NCBI GenBank assembly: GCA_028564705.1
Contig: JAPXFQ010002811.1
Span: forward strand, 2,108,001 to 2,172,000
DNA length: 64,000 bases
DNA from: Apricaphanius iberus
Lineage: Eukaryota > Chordata > Actinopteri > Cyprinodontiformes > Aphaniidae
Reading direction: 5' to 3'
The notes under the pieces were generated by a model. That model ran no database searches. It worked only from the letters and a program-made list of their open reading frames with translations, and was not told the origin of the DNA. Below, one piece after another: positions 51,170 through 63,511 of this stretch; position 1 is the first letter of the stretch; every line of letters starts with the position of its first letter. The translations under genes and the position numbers were made by a program.

Positions 51170-54100
51170 ACGCTTATCAGAGCAGATTTTCCGCATCGCT
51201 GCCGTTTACCACAAGTCTATTTTTAAGGTTTTGTTTTTCTCCACTAAGGGAATCATTACTTCATTTATAGGGGCAAGAAAAGTAACCTGAACTGACAAAG
51301 ATGTTAGCTAAGCGTTGCATTAACATTTTATTTCTTCCGTCACTGAATTTTATTATTCAAGAGTTAAACGTCAGGCACCAAGTTCTATCTTGTTTTTGGT
51401 ATGCTGGTATGGTGAAACAGCTTCTGTCAAACCACTTACTATCAAAACCTACAAAAACAACTTAGAGAGGTCAAACATGACATGTTTTTATTGTATTTTA
51501 ACGCACACTATGTCTGCTGGGCTTCTTGCTTATTTTACCACATTGGCAGAAATGCACAGTGCCCAACAAATATAAATCTGCACAATAGCTGTTAAATACG
51601 TTGTCATGGAGACCTGGTAGCTCCCTAGAGATCATGGTTTGCTGTAGTTTCAGCAGTGAGCGTTGCTGATTTTTTAATGTATTTTTTACCTCCCTTACCA
51701 TCCTCCTTACTACAAGAAAACATGAGCATTCATCTAATCTTGTCACATTTCTATGTTTTAACCTTTTTTAGTTATTGCTGTCTTCATAGACATTAGCCTC
51801 ATCTGGAATGTATGTTCTCCTTTTTCCCCCCTTTTAGGAAGAACAAAGTCATTGATAAAACGTTTGCATACACTCCAACCAACTTAAAAAAAAAAATACA
51901 TCACTACTGAGATAATTGGGGGATCCTTGAGAAAGTCCAGTCCCAGTCTCCAGCAGTCCCCTCTCTCTACCAAAATAAATAAATGTTAGAACAGCCTGAG
52001 CTTTTGTAATATTTTTATTTCTTTAGTTTTTCCTTTAAATGATGAGTAGCTTTCTGTAAGCTGTTTCATTTTTGGAGAACAAAGCTTTGTATAAAGCTGT
52101 GTGTCAGCTGGATTTTAAATAGTTACTGTAGCTTTTTACACTTTCATCAAGTCAGGTTTTTGATGTCTTTTATAACCTGCATCCAAGTGAAGATATGGCA
52201 ATGTCCTAATAAACATGCATTTTATAATTAGGCTTTTAGTAATTAACCATTAGTTAGGACCGATAACTACAACGCCTCACTTCTTGGGTATGGGGCTGCT
52301 GAACAAGGACAATGTCAATACATTTTTGTTGTAGATAAACACAACGAACCCTCGTCCCATCTGTATTATTGACTTGTTTATCGTTATGAATAAAATACTC
52401 TTCACTGTATAATTCTGAAAGACATGTTAAAGCATTAACTGGAAGCTGTAGTTGTATTGCTCATTGGGATTAATATAATTTTATGAATTTGAATCCAATT
52501 AGTAAAATTTTTTCACTTTGTGTGGTTTTATATACCTGGGTATATGCTTAATATTGGAGCTCCTAAAGTCTAAGATAGATTACAATTCTGAAGGAAACTA
52601 ATTTTACTTAGCTAAATGATTGCTGTTAGCAACATTCCGTGCAACAGTGTCATTTAAGGCCACGAATGTCATGCTTAAACAACAAAGAAGAATGCTGTAA
52701 CAACACAAAGGGGATCTAACAGTTTCATTTTCTCTGTTCTCTAAAAGAGGGGCCAGTACGCTTTTCAAAGGTGCCACGCTAGACTTTAATCCTTTAAAAG
52801 CTCAATGTTTGCTTTTTTCTCCTATCATAAGTTACTGCATGACTTCTTTACTGTTTCTCACTGAAGTAGTTCTGTCACGTCTAACTGGACACATTTGTTG
52901 ACACTCTGGCTATGATCTCTTCTGTGTTAGTCACCTCGCTTCCAGAGAAATTTGCAAAACAGGAGGGTGAACTTATCAAAGGTTACTCTTTTTTTTTTTC
53001 ACAGCGAGTCTGTGTGGAAAAAAAAATGTCTTACTGTTTGTGCGTTTGCTCTAAAACAAAAGGGAACTCATCAGTTTAACATAGAATATTTATTGCAGGT
53101 AATTTAACATATAATAAAAAACTAAAGTATCTATTTTCTGAAGTACAGCAAGTGGAAAATGTTTCCAGCTAATTACACTGAACAAATCATTCAGTACCAT
53201 TATCCAGATTACCTTAGAAGTATAAAAATCACATTTTATTGATCTAAACCAATTGTCTAAACTGTAAACAATATAATTTCAAAAAAAGATTTACATTATA
53301 TAAAAAAAGCAATCAAATCATTTGTTTTTCACAATTGAAAAATATTGTAATTAAATGACAGTATATACAGGTTTCACTGACTTAATACAAAGAAATGCAT
53401 AGTACATGAGCCATCTTTACAAATATGCAGATGTTTGTAGCTGGCAGATTTTGTTTTGGCCTTTGTTGCAAGAAGAAAACCATCTTAATTAAGAGCTCTC
53501 AGTCCGATGAAAGTCTTTTCCAACTGTTCGATCTGCAGGGAAAATAAATCTGTTGCACTTTGAGCTGCAGCCTCGAGGACAGCAAGCAAAGACAAACCAG
53601 GTAAGTCCATCCTCAACGACTGTAGAGCAATTCTTAACACATTTGTATGATTATACAACAGTATAACATCTGACAGTATTTTTTTTTCTTCACCAAACTG
53701 TTGGGGTAATTTTCTAGTTTTCAGCACATCTGTGTTAAGAGTAGATAAAGACTGGAGCAAAGGAATATTCCAAAACAGCATAAAATAAAAAGGTATTTTT
53801 CATTGCAAAAAAAAGAAGAAAAGAAATTACAAACAATATGTCATAAGTGTTGCAGTGAACAAAATGTGGCAGCCCATTCAAATGTGATTTTTTATGATGT
53901 TTGATTAGATTAATAAGAAATTAGCATAATATTATTTGCAGCAGCCTCAAGTGTGATAATCAGACAATAACTGTGATGCTGTTCAACAGCTCATATAATG
54001 CATTAATACAAATTACCAATGAATCCCTTCAGAGTAACTGAATAATGTTGACTCTTCGGGTCCAAATTCTCTCAACTGTTCTAGTGGCACCACCATGTTT

Positions 54101-55870
54101 AAGATGTGCAGTAAATCGCCATGAAATAAGATGAGAAAATGTACAAAATAAAAAGCAAACCAAAAAAAACATTTAGTCATGAAAAGTCGTGACTCGGTTA
54201 CCAAAGGCAAACTGAGGTTTTGAAAAGTTATGATTTTAAAAGTGCAAAAACTCCCCCGTCATACCGTTCCTAGGGTTTTAAACCCTTGCTGTGCACACCT
54301 GGTCAGCTGGCTAAAGGAAGACGCCTACACTTTTCCCTCACTTACAAGGAAGACATACCTGGCAAAAACAGAGCGTCATGCAGTCGAAACTAAAGAAAAG
54401 CCAACAATCACTTGAGGGTGACAGATTTTTAGAACTTTATCTCACAAGTCACAAGTGTGACACAACAGTAAAGCAGCTGACTGATTAGCCAGTGTAAATG
54501 GGTGTGTTCCTGTATGGCAGGACAGGACTGCTAAACATTATAATTTCACAATTACAAAAAATTTCCAGACTCAAATTTCTGTTTTCCTCCCAGCGAATAA
54601 TAAATTTCTGGACATCTGAGAACAAATAATGTAAGAAAACACTTCCATTCAGTATTTGTCGCGTGGTACAGGACCACTTCGCTGCTGTTTTGGCCTCTTA
54701 ACTAAAATCAGATCTTAAATAAGGAGTGAACCACTCTACACTAAATGCAAATCATTTAGAAGGAGTTGTAAGTGATCCTTGTCCCTTTTTGTGCTTGTAA
54801 AAAAAAAATGCAGGAAACAGCAGATTATCTGTTTTTTTTGAGACCCAGTTTAAAAAACTAAAAGCCCAGCTCAACCTGATCTTAAAGTTGCCCATAAAAG
54901 GGCAGTAGAGAAGAGGTCTTCTATTTATTTCTGATGTTTTTCAATTAATAAACTGAAAACCAAAAGAGAATACAGTAAACCCAAATTGAGATGTGAAAAA
55001 TCAACAACAGAGCATGTAGTAAAAATAGGAATCAATGTCAAATCTATTACATTTATTAGACTTTGTCCCTCAGAAAACAGAAAAAAAGACTGGAAATTGA
55101 ATATTTTTTCTTATTTAGTGTTGAAAAACAGTAAAAAGCAAATTCCAATCTAAGCTGTGTAAGAACTCTGTAATAACCTACAAAACGACATGAAAACTAC
55201 CAATTTAATTTGTCTTTATTTTACATGTTTTACTCAAGTCATTTCAAATTCAAAATATTATGGTTATAATTTTTGTTATTAGTATAAATAATTACTACTT
55301 ATGTGTTTCATCACAATATATTAGTCTGGTTAATCTCTCACATGACCAGTCGTGGATAACCTTCTACAGTCTGACGCCTTCCCTGTTTCCCAGACAAACT
55401 AAAAAGAGTTTTGGTTGTTTGAGCCAATGCTGAAGTGATACTGACTAGCCAGGTTTGATCTGATAACACAAGCATGGAAACTGTTGTAGAAAAACTTTTC
55501 AGTGGTAGTAAAAAATGAGGTGAGTTTCTCATAGTGCAGCACAAAGCCCTGAAATGCTCCGACATTTTGTATTTGTTCTTAGAAAAGGCACAAAAGTGTG
55601 CTTGTGTTTGGTGTTGGTCCGAGCTGCATAAATCTGAAGTACCTTCAGCATACCTTGTGCTAGGCCACGTATTGTGTGCATGAGATGGAGGGGGAAATTC
55701 CTTTAAATGCTAGGGATGTTTTGTTTCCTTACATTCATGTTGGTGAGGAAAAATGACTCCCCATGCTCGGTTCTACAATAAGTCATTAAGGTTCTCGCCA
55801 CCCTCCCTCATTGTCTGCTGTGTGTACCATTCTCCTCTAGCTTTTCCCCCAGTCTACACGCTCCTCCCCA
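51170..55870. other. Intergenic DNA and possible cgn 3' UTR
   Basis: Mostly AT-rich without repeats I can name. Some minus-strand segments stay open and look more protein-like than average (53485-53781; about 54013-54120; about 55400-55590), but none gives a multi-exon model or a family match. They could be 3' UTR of cgn or relics. Confidence 0.35.
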
Positions 55871-55874
55871 TTCA

Positions 55875-55880
55875 TTTATT
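55875..55880 (-). other. Possible polyadenylation signal of cgn
   Basis: AATAAA on the minus strand, about 59 bases past the cgn stop codon. Longer 3' UTRs are equally possible. Confidence 0.35.
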
Positions 55881-55938
55881 GTTCTCGGCAGTGTTCCATT
55901 GTCCACCTGTTGTTCTGTTCCAAACCCGAAGGTTATCC

Positions 55939-58900
55939 TTAGCAGGAGCTGGTCTGGAGGTTGCTCTCGGTGAGGAATGAGGCGATAGTGGAGTGGTCGT
56001 ACAGGCTGTCATCGTCATCATCAGAGCTGAGCGCAGACGAATCCAAAACTGGCCTCATGGACGCCTGAGTTTTCCTCCTATCAGACACAGATGGCAATAA
56101 GTTATGATCAAAAGTGCACAGTGCAAACAATTATTACGTTTTTTTTTTAACTTGACCTAAAAACAGTCAATGGCATTCTGGAGAGTAGGAGTCATAGGGC
56201 TCCCTCCACTGGCCAGCTAAGGTAACAACTTGTTACTCTGGTATGTGGGAGGATGCTTATGATGTCATTTTTTCTGTAGAAAAATGAGTAATGTACAATT
56301 TCAGCTTAATACTGCATACACTGTTGTGTAAACCTCGATCTGCTGTCACAGCTAAAGAATCTGCCTTCACTAACCATGATGTCATTTTTACGAGGAGTTT
56401 TATTCATCTTGTGACGTAAAGAGGAGACGGAGACCCTGTTAGTCACTCAGAAAGGCGGTGGCGAGGATCCTCGGCTGTACAAGGTGTGTAGCAAAATCAA
56501 AAACGAACACTTACTTGAGCTCCGTTTCCAGAGCGGTGACTCTTGCCTGCAGGGCATCTTTGAGCTCCATTTGCTCCTCCATGTCTCTCTGGGCCTTCCT
56601 CCTCAGAGTTTCAATCCTCTCCAGCTCCGTCTCTCCCTCGTCCACCTGCCTCTTCAGAGCCTTCACCCTCAGGGTGAGCTGCAACACGCGTTAAAACCTA
56701 AATATGGCGGCTTGTGTTCCCGACCGTGAAAGATCTATTTGATAACCACAGTTATACCTGATCTCTTTGTTCGGTGTGCGTCTGTCTCTCCTCATCCAGT
56801 GTCATGTTGAGGTCTTTCAGTTTCCTCTCCAGTCGACGTTGTGACGACAACATGTTGTTCTTCTCTCTTTAAGATACAGAGAGAGAAAAAAACTGGAATC
56901 AAAAGCTAACCAACTTCTCACCATTGTCATTCTGTAGATTTAGTGGCTGTTGCTGAGAAAATTTTAATATCACTTATTTTATACAAGGCTTAAGCATTTT
57001 TTTCTTTGAATGGTGTACTCACCTCTCTTCGGCTCGCAGGCGGTCCTCCAGCTCCTGAATCTTGTTTTCCAGCTGAGAAACTCCTGCGGAGGAGCGAGAC
57101 TGACCCTCCATCTCAGCCACACGGTTCCTCAGCTCCTTCAGCTGCAGACACACAAACGACAATGCTTAAAGTGTACCACAGCAGGGAAAAGCTGCTGCAT
57201 TCAAACCAGAAGGAGGCTAAACCAAAATATTTAGATAGACCAACACAGTCACCATAGCTGCGAACTGGAGGGAAGTTATATGGCTTTCGAAACAAAAATA
57301 AAAAATCTGAAAAGCGTGGCATGAATCCATTCACCTGGTTTGCTACAAACTCTAGTTTTGGATCATGTTTTAAACGCAGCTCTGTGAGATGTTCAAAACT
57401 TGAGATACTGTTTTATAATCTAACCCCGTTTTAAATATCTCAACAGCTCTGGTGTTCTCCTTGGTCTTCCGTTCACTAATGTTCTGAAGCAAACCTCTAA
57501 GGGCTGCACAGATCAGCTGCTTGGTTTAAGATCACACACACAGATGGACCGAATTTACTAGTTAGGGCGTTACTGGATTTTACGTCTGGGTTTCAGATTA
57601 AAAGTGGCTGAACACAAATGCATAGCCACCTTTTCAAACTCTTTCCAAAGATGTTGAAAACATGGATACATTTTCTTCCACTTTGTGTATCTCATAAAAA
57701 GTCAAACTAAAAGTCCGTGGGTGTAAATTAACAAATGTGCAAATACTAAAGGGGTATTAAGGCTTTTTCAAGGTGTTGTATTATTCAGCATGACTAACGC
57801 AGGTTGACGTACGTGTCTCTCCATGGCGTTCTTATCCAGCTCCAGGTCCTGTTTGGAGGATCTCTCCTGCATGAGCTCAGAGCGGAGCTGATCGATCTGG
57901 TCTCTGCTCCTGGACACTCGGTCCGTCAGCATCTCCACGGAGCTTTTCTCCTCTTCAAGCTCCAACTCCATACGCTTCAGCTTGTCCTGAAGAGCAGAAC
58001 AAGACCTCAGCAAGCTCTCCACAGAAAAAAAAGAAAGAAATCATAGCAAGGTGAGCATCATACCTCCAGGATGCGAATCTCGCGTGTTTTCTCATTGAGG
58101 CTGTTTTTGCTGGCCTCTATCTCTCCCTCTAGGTGGCGCAGTCTGTTGGTGAGAAGCTCCTTATCCAGCTGGTGGTTGTCCCTCTCCTCACATGCAAGCT
58201 GAAACTCCTTTTTCTGTCGCAACATCTGGTTAATGTAACAGAAACAACAACCATTTATTAATTTGTGGTTTCTTGCACATTAGCGAAAAGTGCAGCTTAT
58301 ACAGAATCATTAAACAGACTGAAATGTCTGAAGTGTATCAGTGTAGTGTGAAATGGAGGGGATCAGTATGTGATTTTGGTGAGATTTTCAGGAAGCCCAG
58401 GTTGCTTTAGTAGCGATCTTCAGCTTATCCACATTGTTGTCTCATGTTCTTCATAATCATAGACAGACATTAACCAGGTATTAATAAGTCCATAGAGACC
58501 AAGTAAAGCGCTATACAAAACGCACTTTTTTCAACCACCATTTTTCCTTTCACTCACTTTCCAATAAAAAGTCTAACCATTGAACATCGCCACTTTATAA
58601 TGTAAGTTTAATTTTTTTTGGAATAAATTATTAAGTAACTTAACATTTAAATTATTTTCTAAATAACAGAGATGTCCCTGAATGTTGGAAATTCATTCCC
58701 AACAAAGATTTCCTGATCATGAAAACTTGCATAAGTGAGAAAATCTTCAACAGCTTCATACTTCTTCCTCCAGTCGCCTTAAATCTTGTTGGTGTCGTTC
58801 CAGCTCTGATTTTGTGTCATTTCCATGACGATGTGCCTCCTGCACCTCTTTTCGTGTTCGCTCCCTCTGCTCCTCCAGCTGAACTTTGAGAACCTGGATC

Positions 58901-61900
58901 TCTTCCTTTGAGGTCGCGTTCAGAGATTCGTACTGACAGAGAGAAATCGAGGGGTGAGAAACGCCTACAAATGGACTGACTTATGAAACAATTTCCTATT
59001 AAGAAGTAAAAATACTTCTTTGTTGAGTTTCTCCATGGCTTTCTCCTGCTGCCGTTTGGTGTCCTCCAGCTGGGTGATGGTCTGTTTAAGCGTGTCTCTG
59101 TCCCTCTCTGTGTCCTCCAGACGTAGGCTGAGTTCACGGTGTTCCTGGCTCAGTCTAGAGGCTTTTCTCTTCGCCTCATCCAGCTCGGATCGGAGGCTTC
59201 TGACCTCGTTCTGCAGAGCGAGCTCTGCCTCAGAGCTCTCTGTAGCGTTGCTCTGCAGCTGGGCCTGAGAAAACCGCAAAGGAGATCAGTTACTCTGATG
59301 TTTTTAGAGCATCTCTGAGTAGGATGAGGTTTATAATTGCTGAGCTTTACCTCTAACCGTGAGAGTTTCTCTTTAAGACGTGTGTTAGCCGCCTCCTGAT
59401 CCTTCTGAGCGTCTTGGAGAGAGTTAATGTCCATCTGAGCTTTACTCAGACCTGTTCTAGCGGTTTCCATCTCCTCTTCAGTTACAGAGAGTTTCGCTTT
59501 AAGCTGGCTAGCTTCCCTTTGTGCCTCAGTGAGCTTCTGCTCCAGCTCTGAGATGATTGCTGGACTTGGGAGCTATTTGGAGGAGGGAAAAAGAGGATGA
59601 GACAGTGTGGAATCGTAAAGTTTAATATCACAGCTGTTGGATGCGATTAATGTAACCTGTTTATTCTTCTCTTGTGCCTTTGCATAGTCATCTTTGGCCC
59701 TCTGTAACTGGTCCTTCAGCCTGTCGATCTCATACTTTAGCTCAGCATCCTGGTTCTGGTGAGACTTTTTCAGGGTGATTGTTTCCATGACCTTCTTGTC
59801 ATACTCGGTCCTCTGCTTCTCCAGCTCTAACCTGGTCTTCTGCAGATCAGCGCTGCACCTCTGGAGCTCCTGAACACATTTCGTTTTTTACAGTTTAACA
59901 GTCAACATGCTTTGGAGGTCATTACAATGCATGAAGGAAGCTTACATGCACTAATCATAGGTGTGACTGTCAGATCAATTTAGTGTTTTTAATTATGCAC
60001 TTAAACTCTTTTTTTTAAGGAAGAATTGATGCGACAATGAACAATATCAATTATTCTTTAAGTAGAAAAAGAAGGTGAAGAAATTAAAGTGGTACTAGAG
60101 TTCTCCTTTTCCGTTATACCAATTTTTTAAAGTGAAAATACAAAAAAAAATCATGATGAATTTACACTGAATCTACACTGTTTATATAGAGAATCTGTAA
60201 AAAAGAAAAACAGACTGTAGTGAAGAAAGAAGGACAGAAGGAAGGGAAAGCACAATGAAAAACAAGAACAAGGAAGGAAGGAAGGAAGGAATTACACATG
60301 GAAGAGCAGTCTAGAATGAAAAAGGATGAAAAAGGAAAGGAAGGAAACATGGATAGAAGGGAAACTGGACAGAAGAAAGAAAAAGAAAGGCAATAAAAGC
60401 AGATAAGGACGAGAAAGGAAGAAGGCAAAAACAAGATGCGAGGGGAGGAAAGACACACGGAAGAGACGATGGACACGGCAAAAGAAATACGGAAGCAACA
60501 AAAACTTTTAGACAAAAGTCTGAAAATGTTTGGAAAAATAAAACAAGAGCATAGGGAAAGATCGAAATCAAATTGCAGTTCTTAAGATTTATTTAAGGAC
60601 TAACATTGAGATTACTAAATTAGAAGACTTTGTGAGAGTTCACAGATACCCTGGAGTAACGCTAGTATATTTACTGCACCTGGCTGAGAGCTTCTGACTG
60701 GCTGGAGTCTGTTGCCTGCTGCTTTATTGTGCTCATTTTCTCCTTAAGCTCCTTTAGCTCATCCTCAGATTCCTCTTTCTCCAGACGGATTTGCAGGAGC
60801 CTGAAAAATGTGCAAAAAACAACCAATCACAAGACATGCTGCAGTGTACCGCTATTTTAAGAACCATTTAATCACCTCATCAGCAGCTGCCGGATCGCAA
60901 GGATAAAAATCATCTATTTGATTTGGTTCAGTTAATGAGCAAATAAATGTTGCAGTTGAGCCATCGGATTACAGTAAGGTATATTCAAAGGAACGCATCA
61001 TGTTTTTCACTAAACACAAACATATATAAGACTATCCACACCACTCCTGTATGCTTTAATTGTTTCTGCTCTAATAAAGGTGGCCACAAATTTTAATAAA
61101 CAACTTTAGGAAACTACCATTGCCCAACTTGTTTGAATAATTCCGATCTATTGTTGGTACTGGGTCATGGACCCCATGATTAAGAGAAGGAATCGTCAAT
61201 TAATTAAGTTGTGTGTGGACAGTCTTGAAACAATGGTGAGGAAGCTGTTAGCACAGTTAGCTAAATCTAAATTTCCACATGTCGACACAGAAATGCAGTG
61301 AAATTCATGACCCTCACTGTGTTTCAGGGTTGCTGCGTGGCTCTCTGACAAGATAGGAAGAAGAAGAAAACAGAATCAATAAGGGAGGAAAAAAAACAGA
61401 AACACATTAGTAGAAATGGAAGTGCAAAGAGAAACCATGGAAATACGATGATGATGATGTCCGTGTTTGATAAAAGAGTCACAAACTGAAACTCTGCGAA
61501 CGATCTGAGCTTGTGCTTTGACTCACTCTTGTTTGGTACTTCGAAGCTCGTCTCTGGTGGAGTGAAACTGCTCCATCCAGTGGCTGCTCTCGTCTCTGCA
61601 ATCCTCCAGCTGCTGCTGTAAAGTGCGAACAGACGCGTTCACCCGCAGACGCTCAGCCTCGATCCCTGCGTGAGACTTTAGCAGAGGGCAGAATAAAACC
61701 AGATTGTATGTAAGATTCAACATTTCTGTGTCTGAAGTCAGACGCACAGCATAATTACAGAAACCAAACTAAACACTTGTTTTTTTGTTTTTTAACCTTA
61801 TCAAATAATTTGGACATTGACAAAGTAAAACACAGTAAAGTTAGATCTTTGCTTCAACCAAAGAGGCACGATTATTAGTAGTTGATTAACTTAACCTTCA

Positions 61901-63511
61901 TAAGGTCAGTATAATTTAATTCTTCAATACTTGAATTCAAATAAACCCAACCCCAAAAAACAAAAAACCTTGAAAGGGTAACATATACATTCATATCACA
62001 TCATTGGCATTTCCAAACTCAAATTATTTAATCATACAGTCTTAAAACAGAATGTATAGACCCGAGTCGGGCAGCTGTTATCTCAATCCTTCGTAAACCT
62101 TAAAAAATAATACAATTGTCGACATTTAATTATTTGTACTGAACTATGATCAGATGTTCTAGCGAAAAATTAAACTTCCTCGATTTTTAAAAAGAAATTC
62201 AGTGCTTTGCGACAAATTCACACACGCTAAATTTCAGATTTTGGTACAACTAAATAGAATACATTTTATTGGGACACAATGTATCAAACCGAGAAGGAAG
62301 TAATTTTGAAGTTTATGGAAAATTATCCTTTAGAATCCTCTTACACATAAAACTAAGCATTCATATTCAAGCCATGTGAGTCAATTAATACTCCCTCGTC
62401 TTCTTAATGCTTGTTACTCACCAATGCTCTCTGAGGTTTAGGAACACAGTGTGTCTATGGGAATCACAATAAAGTGAGGCAGACTTTTCCCCATTTTTAT
62501 TTGTAAATCAAACTTAACGCCCATGTGCCATTTCTGTCCCACAAAAAAGTGCTCTATTTTGTGTTGGTCTGTCCAAAGAAAATCCATTGAAGTTTAGGAT
62601 TTTTATAGGACAAAATGTCCCAGGGTGTGAATCATTGTGCAAGGCATTTGTGCACACATACTATTGTTGAACAAGAAGCCAAAAACAAACACACAAAGAC
62701 CCGCTGAGACAAACTCAGCCAGTTTGTCTAAACTCAGGCCTGCTCTAAACATTTTCGCTCCATGTCTGACTGGCTGCTGAACTCTCTGCACACCTGAGAC
62801 ACATGCTCCATGCTGCTGCGGAGTTTCTCCATGTCAGCGCTGTACTGCTCTCGCAGCGCTTCCATCTCTCGGTCGTGTGATGCCACCTCTTCCTTCAGAG
62901 CGCCTTTCAAAGCTGTGAGCTCCCTCTCTCTCTGTCTGAGGGTCTCCTCCAGCTTCTGTTTCAGCTGGATGACCTCCATCAGCTGTGCTTGACTAGACAT
63001 CAGGTCCTTCGGATGGATGGGGATATTAGTATAGTAAGCATAGACATGATTTTCCATGTGTGAAGTTTGTGAATGAGTCTCTTGTACCGTCTTGCTGCCG
63101 TTTTCTCTCCGCAGCTCATCCTGAAGTGCCGCCAAGTGGTCCTCCATCTCTCTGACCCGAGTTTCTGCTTTCTCCCTGTCCATACGCAGCTGAGTCAGCC
63201 TGCAACAAAACAGAGTCCTGCTTTTATCTGTGAATGATAATTTCAACAGAAATAACAGACCCTTGTGTTTGTGGTGCAAATAAGCAACAGTAACTGCTTG
63301 GTTCATTAAACAGTCTCAGTCGCGACTCACAGACAACGGCACAAAGCCCTCCTGTAAGTTAGAGTGTATGTGAGCTCTTGTGTACCCACTCTGATTGTGT
63401 TTCGTTTAATTCCCTCTTCTTCCGGTCCAGCATCTCCTGGAGCTGCAGGTTTTCATCGAGACAGGACTCGAGCTCAGCTTTCAGAGCGGGATCAGAATTG
63501 CTGGCCGAGTC
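55939..63511 (-). CDS. cgn: Cingulin (cgn), 15 C-terminal coding exons (partial)
   Basis: Exons in transcript order: 63511-63390, 63199-63088, 63006-62794, 61675-61527, 60800-60680, 59869-59657, 59572-59351, 59264-59016, 58932-58762, 58225-58064, 57986-57813, 57141-57023, 56866-56758, 56678-56515 and 56077-55939. They sum to 2439 nt, 812 residues plus stop, all phases closing. Human cingulin is about 1200 residues, so the globular head (ZO-1-binding) is off the right edge. The product is a long heptad coiled coil. Nearly identical blocks to human are [18 protein letters not shown], LTDRVxRxRDQxDQLR.ELMQERS and [12 protein letters not shown], and the tail ends [10 protein letters not shown] preceded by an acidic SSDDDDD stretch. 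Cingulin is a cytoplasmic tight-junction adaptor that dimerises through this rod and binds RhoA regulators such as GEF-H1. cgn and tuft1 lie in the same head-to-tail order as in human 1q21.3. A second teleost copy (cgna/cgnb) cannot be distinguished; cgnl1 is unlikely given the tail. Confidence 0.97.
57540..57785. mobile_element. Tc1-like remnant in a cgn intron (right half)
   Basis: GATGGACCGAATTTACTAGT, CTGAACACAAATGCATAGCC, CTTCCACTTTGTGTATCTCA and CTTTTTCAAGGTGTTGTA occur in the order of the right half of the Tc1 family also present at 26364-27125. No transposase is left. Confidence 0.65.
60190..60560. repeat. Purine-rich tract with (GGAA)5 core in a cgn intron
   Basis: For about 370 bases the plus strand is strongly biased to A and G, with a perfect GGAA run at 60271-60291. 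The complementary strand has long Phe/Ser/Leu-rich ORFs that reflect the bias, not protein coding. Confidence 0.85.
62200..62655. mobile_element. Tc1-like remnant in a cgn intron
   Basis: The left end CAGTGCTTTGCGACAAATTC and the right end GGTGTGAATCATTGTGCAAGG are decayed inverted partners. Inside are CATTTTATTGGGACACAATG and TTTGTGTTGGTCTGTCC of the same Tc1 family. There is no coding capacity. Confidence 0.65.

Noticed and set aside
53485..53781. Possible helical cytokine (leptin-like) reading of the 98-codon ORF
   Set aside because: A loose resemblance to a leptin C-terminal helix was considered, but cysteines and the signal peptide are missing and the match is too weak to name.
60162..60571. 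Three overlapping Phe/Ser-rich minus-strand ORFs
   Set aside because: They are complements of the purine-rich tract and lie in a cgn intron.
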